Below the pieces are notes generated by a model. It did not search any database and was not told the origin of the DNA. It was given only the letters and a program-made list of their open reading frames with translations. The position numbers and the translations under genes are program-made. A stretch of DNA of 64,000 bases from Marinilabilia salmonicolor (GTDB taxonomy: Bacteria > Bacteroidota > Bacteroidia > Bacteroidales > Marinilabiliaceae): contig NZ_PVTS01000018.1 in NCBI RefSeq assembly GCF_003003035.1, forward strand, positions 49,971-113,970, given 5' to 3'. Each line of letters opens with the position of its first letter. Position 1 is the stretch's first letter. Below are positions 63,664 through 64,000 of the stretch, piece by piece.

Positions 63664-63746
63664 GGCGAGGTTGTTTAGCTGGTTAGAGCGTCCCGATTAA
63701 AATCGGGAAGGTCGGCTGAACAAAGCCAAGAAAAGAAAACAATAAT
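63664..63746 (+). pseudogene. Degenerate tRNA-like unit 1
   Basis: It starts GGCGAGG as in the tRNA-Met below, but the D-arm is mutated (TTGTTTAG for TAGCTCAG). The anticodon arm is replaced by TCCCGATTAAAATCGGGA. AGGTCGGC is retained, and the T-loop consensus and acceptor 3' strand are missing. Length 83 bases, the same as unit 2. Confidence 0.7.
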
Positions 63747-63829
63747 GGCGAGGTAGCTCAGCTGGTTAGAGCGTCCCGATTAAAATCGGGAAGGTCGGCT
63801 GAACAAAGCCAAGAAAAGAAAACAATAAT
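63747..63829 (+). pseudogene. Degenerate tRNA-like unit 2
   Basis: Identical to tRNA-Met over the first 27 bases, including an intact D-arm, then TCCCGATTAAAATCGGGA with a possible eight-base anticodon loop, AGGTCGGC, and a broken T-arm (GGCTGAACAAAGCC) running into an A-rich tail. Without the acceptor 3' strand it cannot fold as a standard tRNA. Confidence 0.7.
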
Positions 63830-63903
63830 GGCGAGGTAGCTCAGCTGGTTAGAGCGCATGATTCATAATCATGAGGTCGGCGGTTCAAGCCCGCCTCTCG
63901 CTA
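63830..63903 (+). tRNA. tRNA-Met (anticodon CAT)
   Basis: Acceptor GGCGAGG pairs with TCTCGCT using two G-U pairs, D-arm GCTCAGCTGGTTAGAGC, anticodon stem CATGA/TCATG with loop TTCATAA, T-arm GGCGGTTCAAGCCCGCC, discriminator A. CCA is not encoded. The paired 1-72 position suggests elongator Met rather than initiator; a CAT-anticodon tRNA-Ile (lysidine-modified) cannot be excluded. Confidence 0.93.
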
Positions 63904-63905
63904 CG

Positions 63906-63939
63906 AAGGGTTAGAACTTAACAGTTTTAACCCTTTTTT
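63906..63939 (+). terminator. Terminator of the tRNA-Met unit
   Basis: AAGGGTTA (63906-63913) pairs with TAACCCTT (63928-63935), followed by T. It begins three bases after the tRNA. Confidence 0.85.
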
Positions 63940-63957
63940 CATTAAACCCTTCTCCTT

Positions 63958-64000
63958 ATGCCACACTACGTTTACATTCTTTACAGCACTTCTCGTGACC
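63958..64000 (+). CDS. GIY-YIG endonuclease-domain protein (start only)
   Basis: Only 14 codons are inside the window: MPHYVYILYSTSRD. The YVYIL(Y/K)S start is characteristic of short GIY-YIG domain proteins (UvrC/YhbQ-like), common in Bacteroidota. The catalytic residues lie beyond the edge. Confidence 0.6.
   Translation, partial: MPHYVYILYSTSRD

Overview
The window looks like a chromosomal stretch from an anaerobic or facultatively anaerobic Bacteroidota member, most likely of the Bacteroidales/Marinilabiliales type. The pointers are a TonB-dependent outer-membrane receptor under thiamine riboswitch control, a very large M6 protease with a type IX secretion C-terminal domain, a propeller-type sensor kinase, LptF/G permease, promoters of the Bacteroidota form (TAnnTTTG at -7, TTTG-like at -33), tRNA genes without encoded CCA, and a stand-alone [FeFe] hydrogenase. 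I see no CRISPR array, prophage, intact insertion sequence or rRNA operon. Most genes are core housekeeping genes. The unusual signals lie mainly between genes.

1-13 kb: a truncated thiamine-type TonB receptor on the minus strand sits behind two tandem TPP riboswitches with a dispersed repeat between them. It is followed by a TPR protein/beta-barrel operon, then speA and argS, a conserved hypothetical gene, and a tandem pair of thioredoxins (one secreted, one cytoplasmic). 13-25 kb: cca, a 49-codon small ORF, a SpoU methyltransferase, a group B-like [FeFe] hydrogenase, a hairpin-rich spacer, dnaK, a MORN-like lipoprotein-size protein with xseA-xseB, cdd, a LysM glucosaminidase, and a small PAS protein boxed in by inverted copies of the dispersed repeat.

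25-38 kb, nearly all minus strand: fmt, ribBA, an LptF/G permease, a START-like protein, two ABC exporter half-transporters whose active-site defects are complementary (a heterodimer), a plant/proteobacterial-type glutamate-cysteine ligase and an ATP-grasp ligase resembling the GshF C-terminal part, then a LytTR response regulator paired with a membrane-bound LytTR protein and no histidine kinase. 38-49 kb: an alpha/beta-hydrolase-like protein, tRNA-Gly and tRNA-Thr, the M6 protease, a DMT permease and the propeller sensor kinase.

49-64 kb: mutS2 and a Gate-domain membrane protein lie between ~150-bp direct repeats. An ECF sigma/anti-sigma-like pair is divergent from a small membrane protein, and both directions carry the same promoter motif (TTGTAACC-N16-CGTC), which predicts autoregulation. 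Next come three tandem homologous small-RNA-like units each ending in a terminator, a Cmk2-type kinase, a fructosamine-kinase/LMW-phosphatase pair (protein deglycation), a PepSY-like secreted protein followed by a MITE-like palindrome, an NtrC-family regulator convergent with a hybrid histidine kinase, and a CbpA-type J protein. The window closes with a three-unit 83-bp array in which two degenerate tRNA-like copies precede an intact tRNA-Met, and with the first codons of a GIY-YIG protein.
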